From assembly GCA_002085035.1 (NCBI GenBank), contig MZGM01000049.1, positions 1 through 13,666 on the forward strand: DNA of 13,666 nt, written 5' to 3'. Numbering within the stretch: the stretch's first letter is position 1; every line of letters begins with the position of its first letter. Positions 7,077-13,666 of this stretch are shown here, piece after piece. Origin of the DNA: Candidatus Zhuqueibacterota bacterium 4484_219. Lineage in GTDB: Bacteria; Zhuqueibacterota; JdFR-76; 4484-219. The notes below the pieces were generated by a model. It saw nothing but the letters and a program-made list of their open reading frames with translations. It was not told the origin of the DNA and made no database searches. Position numbers and translations under genes: made by a program.

Positions 7077-7706
7077 TCAAGCTCCGATTACTTCGCCCTT
7101 GCAAATCCACACCTTTACCCCGATACAACCATAAGTGGTTTTTGCCGTGGTAGCGGCATAGTCGATATCAGCGCGCAAAGTATGCAAGGGAATTTTCCCT
7201 TCCTTATAGTGTTCAGTGCGAGCCATTTCTGCTCCAGCTAATCGCCCTTTACAAGTAATCTTAATTCCTTCTGCACCCATGCGCATAGCTGCAGTAATTG
7301 CCTTTTTCATCACTCGCCGGAACGATATCTTTGCCTCCAATTGTCGAGCAACGTTCTCCCCTACAAGATAGGCGTCCAACTCCGGCTTTTTGATTTCATT
7401 TACATTAACCTGAATATCTTTACCAGTGATTTTTTGCAACTCCTCCTTTAATTTATCAACCTCAAACCCCTTACGTCCAATAACGATACCTGGTTTTGCT
7501 GTATGAATAGTAATAGTTATCTGTCTTGGTGTGCGGGCAATCTCGATTTGCGATATCCCGGCATTTTGCATTCGGCTACGAATGTAACGACGCAAGTATA
7601 AATCCTCTCGCAGCTTATCAGCAAAATTCCGTTCGTCAAACCAATTAGAACTCCAGGTTCTAATGATTCCTAACCGTAAACCAATAGGGTTTGTCTTTTG
7701 ACCCAA
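7077..7706 (-). CDS. rpsC: 30S ribosomal protein S3 (TTG start)
   Basis: S3 forms part of the mRNA entry channel of the 30S head and has helicase-related activity. It has 209 aa. The N-terminal block GQKTNPIGLRLGIIRTW is canonical and fixes the start at a TTG, 7 nt after GGAGG. The type II KH domain has its GRKG loop at residues 77-80. The C-terminal domain shows GRLAGAEMARTEHYKEGKIP and ends with VKVWICKGEVIGA, without the long tail seen in some phyla. The overall wording resembles FCB-group S3. It is preceded by a 76-nt gap, the longest in the window. Confidence 0.98.
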   Translation of the reverse strand: MGQKTNPIGLRLGIIRTWSSNWFDERNFADKLREDLYLRRYIRSRMQNAGISQIEIARTPRQITITIHTAKPGIVIGRKGFEVDKLKEELQKITGKDIQVNVNEIKKPELDAYLVGENVARQLEAKISFRRVMKKAITAAMRMGAEGIKITCKGRLAGAEMARTEHYKEGKIPLHTLRADIDYAATTAKTTYGCIGVKVWICKGEVIGA

Positions 7707-7713
7707 AATAAAT

Positions 7714-7718
7714 CCTCC
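7714..7718 (-). promoter_or_regulatory. Shine-Dalgarno GGAGG for the rpsC TTG start
   Basis: GGAGG is 7 nt before a TTG that encodes the first residue of the canonical S3 N-terminus. It supports TTG initiation of an essential gene. Confidence 0.85.
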
Positions 7719-7782
7719 ATCAAGCTTGTTCTACTTTTCATGATCGATAAGTACAGTTTTTTTACATGGGGCTGGTGAACAG

Positions 7783-8133
7783 CTAAAATTCTTCTGTAGC
7801 TACCACAATTTTAATATGGCTGGTCCTACGTCGTATGCGCATTGCTCGCCCCATAGAAGCAGCTCGAAACCGCTTCATAGTCGGACCCTCATCAACGCGA
7901 ACCTCTTTGATAAAAATCTCGTCTGGTTCAATTTTAGAAGCGCCTTCATAAACATTACTTAAATTTGCTGCTGCAGAACGCAAAGTTTTCTCCAGTGGAA
8001 TTGCAGCAGCTTTAGGGGTAAAGTGCAAAATGCTAATAGCTGCATCCACATCCTTCCCCCGAATTAGCTCTGCAACCCGTCTTACTTTGAAAGGAGACAT
8101 CCGAACATACTTGGTCACTGCAAAAGCTTCCAT
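7783..8133 (-). CDS. rplV: 50S ribosomal protein L22
   Basis: L22 lines the exit tunnel through a long beta-hairpin. It has 116 aa. The N-terminal AVTKYVRMSPFKVRRVAELI and the hairpin DEGPTMKRFRAASMGRAMRI (residues 81-100) are intact, with no insertion or deletion of the kind linked to macrolide resistance. The start is ATG with GGAG about 8 nt upstream. If rpsS kept its probable ancestral stop at 8164-8166, the gap would be 30 nt with this ribosome site free. In the present sequence the shifted rpsS frame runs 19 nt into this gene. Confidence 0.98.
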   Translation of the reverse strand: MEAFAVTKYVRMSPFKVRRVAELIRGKDVDAAISILHFTPKAAAIPLEKTLRSAAANLSNVYEGASKIEPDEIFIKEVRVDEGPTMKRFRAASMGRAMRIRRRTSHIKIVVATEEF

Positions 8134-8336
8134 GAATATTCTCCAAACTTAACCAAAATCCAACTATTTAACCCGCATTGATTTTTCTGCTTTGTGTGGC
8201 CGACAAACTCAGGAGAAATGGTAGAACGACGCGCCCAGGTTTTAATTACCTTCTTAGTATTTGTCCGATTTAGCTCCTGAATTTTCTTGAGCAACTTCGG
8301 ATCAATGTACGGACCTTTTTTTACTGACCTCGGCAT
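8115..8336 (-). pseudogene. rpsS: 30S ribosomal protein S19, internal deletion and frameshift
   Basis: S19 belongs to the 30S head near the A site and pairs with S13. The start is sound: ATG after GAGGTGAT, and residues 1-48 (MPRSVKKGPYIDPKLL to SPEFVGHT) are canonical. After Thr48 (codon at 8193-8195) the family sequence, roughly IAVHNG...VPVYVT...GHKLGEFAPTRTFRGH, is absent. The frame instead reads 25 unrelated residues and stops at 8115 inside rplV. In another frame, from 8196 to a TAG at 8164, the DNA encodes HKAEKSMRVK, which looks like a normal basic S19 tail placed 30 nt before rplV. About 35 codons plus the frame therefore seem lost. 48 + 35 + 9 gives the expected length of about 92. 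A true deletion or an assembly error are both possible. The 73-aa product as written should not be functional. Confidence 0.85.
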
Positions 8337-8357
8337 TCTATCACCTCATTACCAATC

Positions 8358-9015
8358 TTATTTTCGACGTTTAATAATATAGGCATCCGATTTCTTCTTC
8401 TTGCGAGTTTTGCCACCTTTAGCAAACCAACCCCATGGTGAAGTAGGATGACGGCCTCCAGAACTTTTTCCTTCCCCACCTCCCATGGGATGATCTACCG
8501 GATTCATCGCTACTCCACGCACACTCGGCCGGATGCCCAACCAGCGTCGGGCACCTGCTTTCCCCAACGAAATATTCTCATGATCAATATTTCCTACCTG
8601 CCCAATGGTGGCACGACAACGTAATTGCACCAACCGAACTTCTCCAGAAGGAAGCCTCAAATGACCATAATTACCCTCTTTGGCCAACAACTGAGCATAA
8701 GTTCCTGCACTACGAACTAATTGCCCCCCTTTGCCAATTTTCAGCTCTATGTTATGAACAAATGTACCTAATGGGATTTTACTCAATGGCAAAACATTAC
8801 CGACACGCACCTCAGCATTCTCACCAGAGATTACGGTATCGCCCACTTTTAAACCCAGTGGCGCCAAAATATAACGTTTCTCACCATCAGCCACCAGTCT
8901 TCTTCAGGGGTTCCAATAACGATTTTTCTGGTTCCGTCTCGGTTATTTCAGCAAAAGTAGAAATCTTCCGAAATCGCAAACTTGGTGTTGTAGGTTTAAA
9001 GCTTTTTATCGGCAT
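8358..9015 (-). pseudogene. rplB: 50S ribosomal protein L2, internal deletion and frameshift
   Basis: L2 is one of the most conserved 50S proteins and is needed for subunit association and peptidyl-transferase activity. Its real start is the ATG at 9013-9015, with GCGGAGG 5 nt upstream. From there 42 residues match the L2 N-terminus (TETEPEKSLLEPLKKTGG at the end) and then hit TGA at 8887-8889. The later part resumes one base out of register, from Ala at 8891 (ADGEKRYILAP), and runs intact to 8358, including NPVDHPMGGGEGKSSGG and the lysine-rich end. The intervening segment, normally RNN.GR.T.RH.GGGHK...Y.IDFKR through NRSA.IALL.Y, is missing. 42 + about 55 + 177 gives the usual 274. A GTG at 8894 could open a 178-aa fragment but has no ribosome site. 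No intact L2 can be made from this sequence. Confidence 0.87.
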
Positions 9016-9079
9016 GAAATCCTCCGCTTACCGATTTGTGTTGTATTTGTCTGTTGCATCATAGTATCAGATAAAAACA

Positions 9080-9370
9080 TTAAACTCCGGCCACGTAATC
9101 AATCGTGTCTCCCTGGCGCAAGGTTACTATTGCTTTTTTCCAATTCGCCCGTTTTCCCTGAAAACGCCCAAGGCGGCGATACTTGCCTCGTACAATCATA
9201 GTGCGCACCTTCTCTACCTTCACATTAAACCGTTGTTCCACAGCTTGTTTAATCTCAATTTTATTTGCTCCCCGGTCTACCTCGAAAGCATACTGATTAA
9301 CAGCATCTTTAAGATTGTCCATTTTCTCAGTAAGGATTGGCCGAAGTAAAATTTTGTAGCTTTCCTTCAT
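9080..9370 (-). CDS. rplW: 50S ribosomal protein L23
   Basis: L23 sits at the exit-tunnel mouth and is the docking site for trigger factor and SRP. It has 96 aa. Conserved parts are ILLRPILTEKMDNLK near the N-terminus, YAFEVDRGANKIEIKQAVEQ in the middle, then the VEKVRTMIVRGKYRRLGR segment and the C-terminal KKAIVTLRQGDTIDY. The start is ATG. The GAGGTG ribosome site lies in the last codons of rplD, only 3 nt separating the genes, so coupling is likely. A 64-nt gap follows before rplB. Confidence 0.98.
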   Translation of the reverse strand: MKESYKILLRPILTEKMDNLKDAVNQYAFEVDRGANKIEIKQAVEQRFNVKVEKVRTMIVRGKYRRLGRFQGKRANWKKAIVTLRQGDTIDYVAGV

Positions 9371-9373
9371 ATC

Positions 9374-9997
9374 TTAAAACACCTCTTGCAATTTTTCGAT
9401 AGCTGTTTCTTGAATCACTAACTTTTCACAATTCAACAACTCATATATCGAAGCACTTTTAGCTTCACAGATCTGTAAAGTGGGAATATTTCGTCCAGCT
9501 TGTAGCAGTTTGGCTTTGGATTGTGGTACTAACAGCGTGATTTTCTTGCTATCCAAATCCAGTTGTTGTAAAATAGCTGCCATATCTCGTGTCTTTCCAG
9601 ATTCTATGTCAAAATCTTCGACTACAACAATATTTCCTTCTTGAGCTTTGTAGGATAACACAGATTTTCGTGCCAATCGCTTAACTTTCTTATTTACTTT
9701 CAAGTGGTAAGGATGAGGTGTGGGGCCAAAAACAGTACCCCCGCCTCGCCATATCGGCGATCGAATAGTACCGGCTCGTGCCACCCCTCGGCCTTTTTGT
9801 CGCCATGGTTTTCTGCCTCCTCCAGCCACCAAGGCGCGATTTTTAACAGAAGCTGTACCACGGCGCTTATTAGTCATTTGCGCCTTTACTGCCAAATAGA
9901 TGGCATGATCATTAGGTTCGATTTCAAAAATCTGCGCCGGAAGTTCTGCCTGCCTTCCTGAACTACTACCATCTACTCTTAAAACATCTACTTTCAC
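9374..9997 (-). CDS. rplD: 50S ribosomal protein L4 (GTG start)
   Basis: L4 is an early 50S assembly protein whose loop reaches the exit tunnel. In E. coli it also represses the S10 operon. It has 207 aa. The extended loop carries GTASVKNRALVAGGGRKPWR (47-66), QKGRGVARAG (67-76) and IRSPIWRGGGTVFGP (78-92), all intact. The C-terminal domain has LLVPQSKAKLLQAGRNIPTL and ends in ELLNCEKLVI with a short tail. The start is GTG, about 5 nt after GAGG, 11 nt after rplC. The 38-nt tuf-rpsJ gap leaves no room for an E. coli-type S10 leader, so feedback at that position looks unlikely. Confidence 0.97.
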   Translation of the reverse strand: MKVDVLRVDGSSSGRQAELPAQIFEIEPNDHAIYLAVKAQMTNKRRGTASVKNRALVAGGGRKPWRQKGRGVARAGTIRSPIWRGGGTVFGPTPHPYHLKVNKKVKRLARKSVLSYKAQEGNIVVVEDFDIESGKTRDMAAILQQLDLDSKKITLLVPQSKAKLLQAGRNIPTLQICEAKSASIYELLNCEKLVIQETAIEKLQEVF

Positions 9998-10008
9998 AGC
10001 AACCTCAT

Positions 10009-10629
10009 CTATTTGACAATTCGCACATATCCGTTTACAGCACCAGGAACTGCCCCCTTTAGTAAAAGAAGATTTTGTTCCGGATACACCTTGACCACCT
10101 TAAGGTTTAATACCGTTACCCGTTTTCCTCCCATGCGGCCGGCCATGCGTAACCCTTTGAGCACATGAGAAGGAAAAGATGACTGTCCCACTGAACCTGG
10201 CGCCCGTGCTCGGTCACTCTGGCCATGCGTCTTGGGTCCACCAGCGAATCGGTGGCGCTTAACCACTCCAGCAAATCCACGCCCCTTGCTACGGCCGGTT
10301 ACTTTAACCACATCACCTGGCGAGAAGATATCCACTTTAATTTCATCGCTTAGCTTCAGATTTTGCCAATTATCAAAATCGCGAAATTCTTGCAGTACAT
10401 AAGTAGGTTTCGTATTGGCTTTTTTAAAATGACCCAATAACGGTTTTGTGGTTCGACTTTCTTTTTTTTCACGAAAACCTAGTTGTACTGCAACATAACC
10501 ATCCTTGTCCACGGTCTTAATCTGGGTTACATAGCAAGGACCTGCTTCAATAACCGTAACCGGCACATGGCGACCCTCCTCGTCAAAGATGCGGGTCATT
10601 CCTAACTTTCTTCCGATTAAACCAATCAT
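10009..10629 (-). CDS. rplC: 50S ribosomal protein L3
   Basis: L3 initiates 50S assembly and sends a loop toward the peptidyl-transferase centre. It has 206 aa. The N-terminus MIGLIGRKLGMTRIFDEEGR is canonical, and the central loop GRSKGRGFAGVVKRHRFAGG (112-131) leads to THGQSDRARAPGSVGQSS (134-151). Gln149 corresponds to the glutamine methylated in E. coli L3. The best GGGAG is 12 nt before the ATG, which is long. A three-codon reading frame (ATG CGA ACA TGA, 10626-10637) starts 4 nt after that site and ends over the rplC ATG. Confidence 0.98.
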   Translation of the reverse strand: MIGLIGRKLGMTRIFDEEGRHVPVTVIEAGPCYVTQIKTVDKDGYVAVQLGFREKKESRTTKPLLGHFKKANTKPTYVLQEFRDFDNWQNLKLSDEIKVDIFSPGDVVKVTGRSKGRGFAGVVKRHRFAGGPKTHGQSDRARAPGSVGQSSFPSHVLKGLRMAGRMGGKRVTVLNLKVVKVYPEQNLLLLKGAVPGAVNGYVRIVK

Positions 10630-10648
10630 GTTCGCATCTTTCTCCCTA

Positions 10649-10957
10649 TCAGACTTTAATTTCTACGTCGACACCAGCAGGCAACTCCAACTTCATCAAA
10701 GCATCAATGGTCTTCGGGGTTGAATTCAGGATATCGATTAAGCGCTTATGAATTCTGGTCTCGAACTGTTCTCGAGATTTCTTATCCACATGTGGCGACC
10801 GCAACACAGTATAAACCGTTCGCTTGGTTGGCAATGGAATCGGCCCAGATATAGCCGCCCCAGTAGATTGAGCAGTTCTAATGATCTTGTCAGTCGATTT
10901 ATCGATAAGTCGATGATCGTAAGCTTTTAACTTAATCCTAATCCTTTGACCTGGCAT
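10649..10957 (-). CDS. rpsJ: 30S ribosomal protein S10
   Basis: S10 is a 30S head protein and, in E. coli, the NusE partner of NusB in antitermination. It has the standard 102 aa. IRIKLKAYDHRLIDKSTDKI near the N-terminus, GPIPLPTKRTVYTVLRSPHV in the loop and the KRLIDILNSTPKTIDALMKL block are intact. The start is ATG with GGAGTGA upstream. Only 38 nt separate it from the tuf stop, with no terminator, so it is most likely co-transcribed with the str genes. Confidence 0.98.
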   Translation of the reverse strand: MPGQRIRIKLKAYDHRLIDKSTDKIIRTAQSTGAAISGPIPLPTKRTVYTVLRSPHVDKKSREQFETRIHKRLIDILNSTPKTIDALMKLELPAGVDVEIKV

Positions 10958-10995
10958 TTATTCACTCCACGTTCTTGCAAAACGAAGCTATCAAA

Positions 10996-12186
10996 CTATT
11001 TAATGATTTCGGTTACTACACCTGCACCTACAGTACGTCCACCTTCACGAATAGCAAAGCGCAATCCTTCTTCCATAGCAATGGGAGTAATAAGCTCTGC
11101 TTCCATGTTTACATTATCACCAGGCATTACCATTTCTACACCTTCTGGCAACTTAATTGTTCCCGTTACGTCTGTGGTACGGAAGTAGAACTGTGGGCGA
11201 TAACCATTGAAAAATGGTGTATGACGACCACCTTCTTCTTTGGTCAGTACGTAAACTTGCGCTTTGAATTGGGTATGAGGCGTAATACTTCCCGGAGCAG
11301 CTACTACCATTCCCCGCTTTAGTTCATCTTTATCTACTCCTCGCAACAATAATCCTACATTATCCCCTGCCTGACCATCATCCAGAATCTTACGGAACAT
11401 CTCCACGCCAGTTACCACTGTTTTTCGTTTCAAACCCATACCAACGATTTCTACCTCATCACCAACTTTCACTCTACCGCGTTCAATTCGTCCCGTACCC
11501 ACCGTACCACGTCCAGTAATACTAAACACATCTTCAACTGGCATTAAGAAAGGCAAATCCACATCTCGCTTAGGAGTAGGAATGTACTCATCAATTGCCT
11601 TTATCAACTCTTCAATACATTTAGTCTTCTCTGGGTCATCGGGATGAGTTAGAGCTTCCAAGGCACTTCCCCGAATAATAGGAACTTCATCACCAGGAAA
11701 CTCGTACTGATTCAACAAGTCACGAATTTCCAATTCCACCAATTCCAATAGTTCAGGATCATCTACCTGGTCTACCTTATTCAAGAAGACCACAATACGG
11801 GGCACTCCCACCTGTCTGGCTAATAGGATGTGTTCCCGTGTTTGTGGCATTGGTCCATCGGCGGCACTTACGACCAAAATTGCACCGTCCATTTGTGCTG
11901 CTCCGGTGATCATATTTTTGATAAAGTCTGCGTGTCCCGGGCAGTCTACATGAGCATAATGCCGTTTTTCGGTTTCATATTCAGCATGATGTACATTAAT
12001 TGTCAGCCCTCGGGCTTTTTCTTCCGGGGCATTATCAATTTCATCGTAACTACGCTCCTGGGCCAAGCCCTTGCGGGCCAGATAATAAGTAATCGCCGCC
12101 GTTAACGTGGTTTTCCCGTGGTCTACATGTCCAATCGTTCCAATATTGACGTGCGGCTTAGTGCGTTGAAATTTCTCTTTTGCCAT
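10996..12186 (-). CDS. tuf: Elongation factor Tu
   Basis: EF-Tu delivers aminoacyl-tRNA to the ribosomal A site as a GTPase. At 396 aa it is full length. The G motifs are GHVDHGKT (19-26), switch I with Thr62, DCPGH with catalytic His85 (81-85), NKVD (136-139) and SAL (174-176). Domains 2 and 3 follow from about residue 211. Small oddities are GLTINVHH in switch I where ITIN(T/V) is usual, HADFIKNM instead of HADY(V/I)KNM, and GTVGTGR where GTV(V/A)TGR is common. All look like lineage variation. The start is ATG after GGGAGG, 46 nt behind fusA. It is the only tuf in the window. Confidence 0.98.
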   Translation of the reverse strand: MAKEKFQRTKPHVNIGTIGHVDHGKTTLTAAITYYLARKGLAQERSYDEIDNAPEEKARGLTINVHHAEYETEKRHYAHVDCPGHADFIKNMITGAAQMDGAILVVSAADGPMPQTREHILLARQVGVPRIVVFLNKVDQVDDPELLELVELEIRDLLNQYEFPGDEVPIIRGSALEALTHPDDPEKTKCIEELIKAIDEYIPTPKRDVDLPFLMPVEDVFSITGRGTVGTGRIERGRVKVGDEVEIVGMGLKRKTVVTGVEMFRKILDDGQAGDNVGLLLRGVDKDELKRGMVVAAPGSITPHTQFKAQVYVLTKEEGGRHTPFFNGYRPQFYFRTTDVTGTIKLPEGVEMVMPGDNVNMEAELITPIAMEEGLRFAIREGGRTVGAGVVTEIIK

Positions 12187-12232
12187 TGTTAGTTCCTCCC
12201 TTCACTATTAAATTGAGCTATTTTTTCCACTC

Positions 12233-13666
12233 TCATACCTTTTCTAATAGTTGATCTGCGACAGCCTGGGGAACTTGTTGATAATGCGCAAATTCCATAG
12301 TATAAATAGCGCGCCCTTGCGTTAAAGAACGCAATGTGGTAGCGTACCCAAACATTTCGCTGAGCGGCACGATTGCCGCTATCACCTGTGCATCTTTACG
12401 CGGAACAATACCCAAAATTTTCCCCCTGCGGCTGTTTAAATCGCCTATTATATCCCCCAGGTATTCCTCTGGTGTTACCACTTCCAATTCCATCATCGGC
12501 TCAAGCAAAACAGGATCGGCCTTAGCAACCGCTTCTTGTAAAGCCATCGAACCAGCAATTTTAAAGGCTAAATCCGAAGAGTCTACCGGATGATAGGACC
12601 CATCAATCAAAGAAACCTTGATGTCTACTAAAGGATAACCAGCCAGGACCCCATTCCCCATCGCTTCTTCGATTCCTTCTCGTACGGAATTGATGTACTC
12701 CTTTGGTATTACTCCCCCAGTAATCTTGTCTTCAAACACAAATTTTGTTCCCTTCTCGGCTGGTTCAACCTCAATTACAACATGTCCATATTGTCCCCGA
12801 CCACCAGTTTGACGGATAAATTTACCTTCAGCAGTCACTTTACGTCGAATGGTTTCTCGATAAGCAACTTGAGGTTGTCCCACATTTGCCTGTACCTTAA
12901 ATTCCCGCATTAAGCGATCGATTAGAATCTCTAGATGCAACTCCCCCATCCCGGAAATTAAAGTCTGACCTGTCTCTTCGTTGGTCCTGATTTGAAACGT
13001 AGGATCTTCATCAGCCAATTTTTGCAAAGCCTCTGTCAGTTGATCTTGATCGGCCTTTGTCTTAGGCTCAATAGCTATTGAAATAACCGGCTCAGGGAAA
13101 GCCATCTTTTCCAAAATAATTGGATGACGTTCATCGCATAATGTATCGCCTGTTTTAGTTTTCTTTAGCCCAACTACAGCAACAATATCGCCAGTAAATA
13201 CTTCAGTAATATCTTCACGCTTATTAGCTTGCATTAACAGCAGGCGTCCTAAACGCTCCATCCGCCCAGTATTTGCATTCAATACTCGGCTACCTACAGT
13301 AACCTTGCCAGAGTAGACTCGAAAATAACTCAACTTACCCACATAGGGATCACTTACAATCTTAAAAACTAGAGCAGAAAATGGTTGATCATCTGACGGA
13401 ATACGAACTTCTTCTTTTCTTGTTTTAGGATTGGTGCCCTTTACGCTGGCTAAATCTACCGGAGCTGGCAAATAATCTACTACCGCATCCAACAACCGTT
13501 GAATACCTTTGTTCCTTACTGCAGAACCACAGAGTACTGGCGTAACCCGCACATCCAAAGTTGCTTTGCGAATAGCTGCTTTAACTTCTGCCTCGCTTAT
13601 TTCTTCACTTTCCAAATACTTTTCCATAAGATGCTCATCATAGTCCGAGAGAGTTTCAATCATTTT
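12233..13666 (-). CDS. fusA: Elongation factor G (5' end cut by window edge)
   Basis: EF-G is the translocation GTPase. About 477 C-terminal residues are present out of a usual 690 to 700. The frame continues past the window edge (Lys-Met-Ile-Glu), so the Met at 13663 is internal and not a start. The visible parts are the end of the G domain (LCGSAVRNKGIQRLLDAVVD, about residues 44-63 of the visible part), domain II from about 93, domain III from about 192 with GMGELHLEIL (238-247), domain IV from about 262 including YHPVDSSDLAF, and domain V from about 387 with LNSRRGKI and FGYATTLRSLTQGR. The ending HYQQVPQAVADQLLEKV is complete. Its place before tuf marks it as the canonical EF-G of the str cluster. 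Confidence 0.97.
   Translation of the reverse strand, partial: KMIETLSDYDEHLMEKYLESEEISEAEVKAAIRKATLDVRVTPVLCGSAVRNKGIQRLLDAVVDYLPAPVDLASVKGTNPKTRKEEVRIPSDDQPFSALVFKIVSDPYVGKLSYFRVYSGKVTVGSRVLNANTGRMERLGRLLLMQANKREDITEVFTGDIVAVVGLKKTKTGDTLCDERHPIILEKMAFPEPVISIAIEPKTKADQDQLTEALQKLADEDPTFQIRTNEETGQTLISGMGELHLEILIDRLMREFKVQANVGQPQVAYRETIRRKVTAEGKFIRQTGGRGQYGHVVIEVEPAEKGTKFVFEDKITGGVIPKEYINSVREGIEEAMGNGVLAGYPLVDIKVSLIDGSYHPVDSSDLAFKIAGSMALQEAVAKADPVLLEPMMELEVVTPEEYLGDIIGDLNSRRGKILGIVPRKDAQVIAAIVPLSEMFGYATTLRSLTQGRAIYTMEFAHYQQVPQAVADQLLEKV

Noticed and set aside
7771..7783. Small inverted repeat GCTG/CAGC just after the rplV stop, in the 76-nt gap before rpsC
   Set aside because: The stem is only 4 bp and on the transcribed strand it is followed by an A-run rather than a T-run, so it is not a terminator.
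8115..8336. The altered S19 tail as a novel S19 variant or programmed frameshift product
   Set aside because: The tail overlaps the rplV start, resembles no S19, and the conserved middle is absent rather than recoverable by slippage. Deletion or assembly error explains it better.
9006..9062. An 18-residue reading frame (ATG ATG at 9057-9062 to TAA at 9006) in the rplW-rplB gap, overlapping the rplB start
   Set aside because: No ribosome-binding site precedes it and the composition looks like ordinary spacer. Probably chance.
10958..10995. Possible S10 leader or promoter between tuf and rpsJ
   Set aside because: Only 38 nt are present, most of it the rpsJ ribosome site and spacer. No hairpin or -35/-10 pair could be supported.

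Overview
The window is one uninterrupted block of translation genes, all on the minus strand. In transcription order (high to low coordinate) it reads fusA (5' end outside the window), tuf, rpsJ, rplC, rplD, rplW, rplB, rpsS, rplV, rpsC, rplP, rpmC, rpsQ, rplN, rplX, rplE, rpsN, rpsH, rplF, rplR, rpsE, rpmD, rplO, secY and adk (3' end outside the window). This is the conserved bacterial str, S10 and spc series joined end to end. Gaps are 2 to 76 nt, four junctions touch or overlap, and I see no intrinsic terminator or convincing internal promoter. No stretch over 100 bases lacks a gene, and there are no RNA genes, mobile elements or repeat arrays.

The organism is a bacterium with AT-leaning DNA (low to mid 40s % GC by eye). 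S3, L2, SecY and EF-Tu read most like the FCB superphylum (Calditrichota/KSB1/Ignavibacteria-like lineages), with a zinc-type S14, a zinc-ribbon L24 and a zinc-LID adenylate kinase. This placement comes from remembered family sequences and is weak. Seven of the 24 visible start codons are not ATG (4 GTG, 3 TTG), most behind strong Shine-Dalgarno sequences.

The region is otherwise ordinary, but two neighbouring essential genes look broken. rplB (L2) has its normal start and first 42 codons, then jumps out of frame to the later part of the protein, losing roughly 55 conserved codons. rpsS (S19) has its normal first 48 codons, then loses roughly 35 conserved codons and shifts frame, so that it runs past its probable original stop into rplV. 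Both scars look like internal deletions with 2 to 3 nt of possible junction homology, about 700 bp apart. An assembly or consensus error is the leading explanation. A real lesion covered by intact copies elsewhere is the alternative. I found no sign of a novel system.

The genes encode the two main elongation GTPases, the proteins of both ribosomal subunits made from this locus, the SecY translocation channel, and adenylate kinase.
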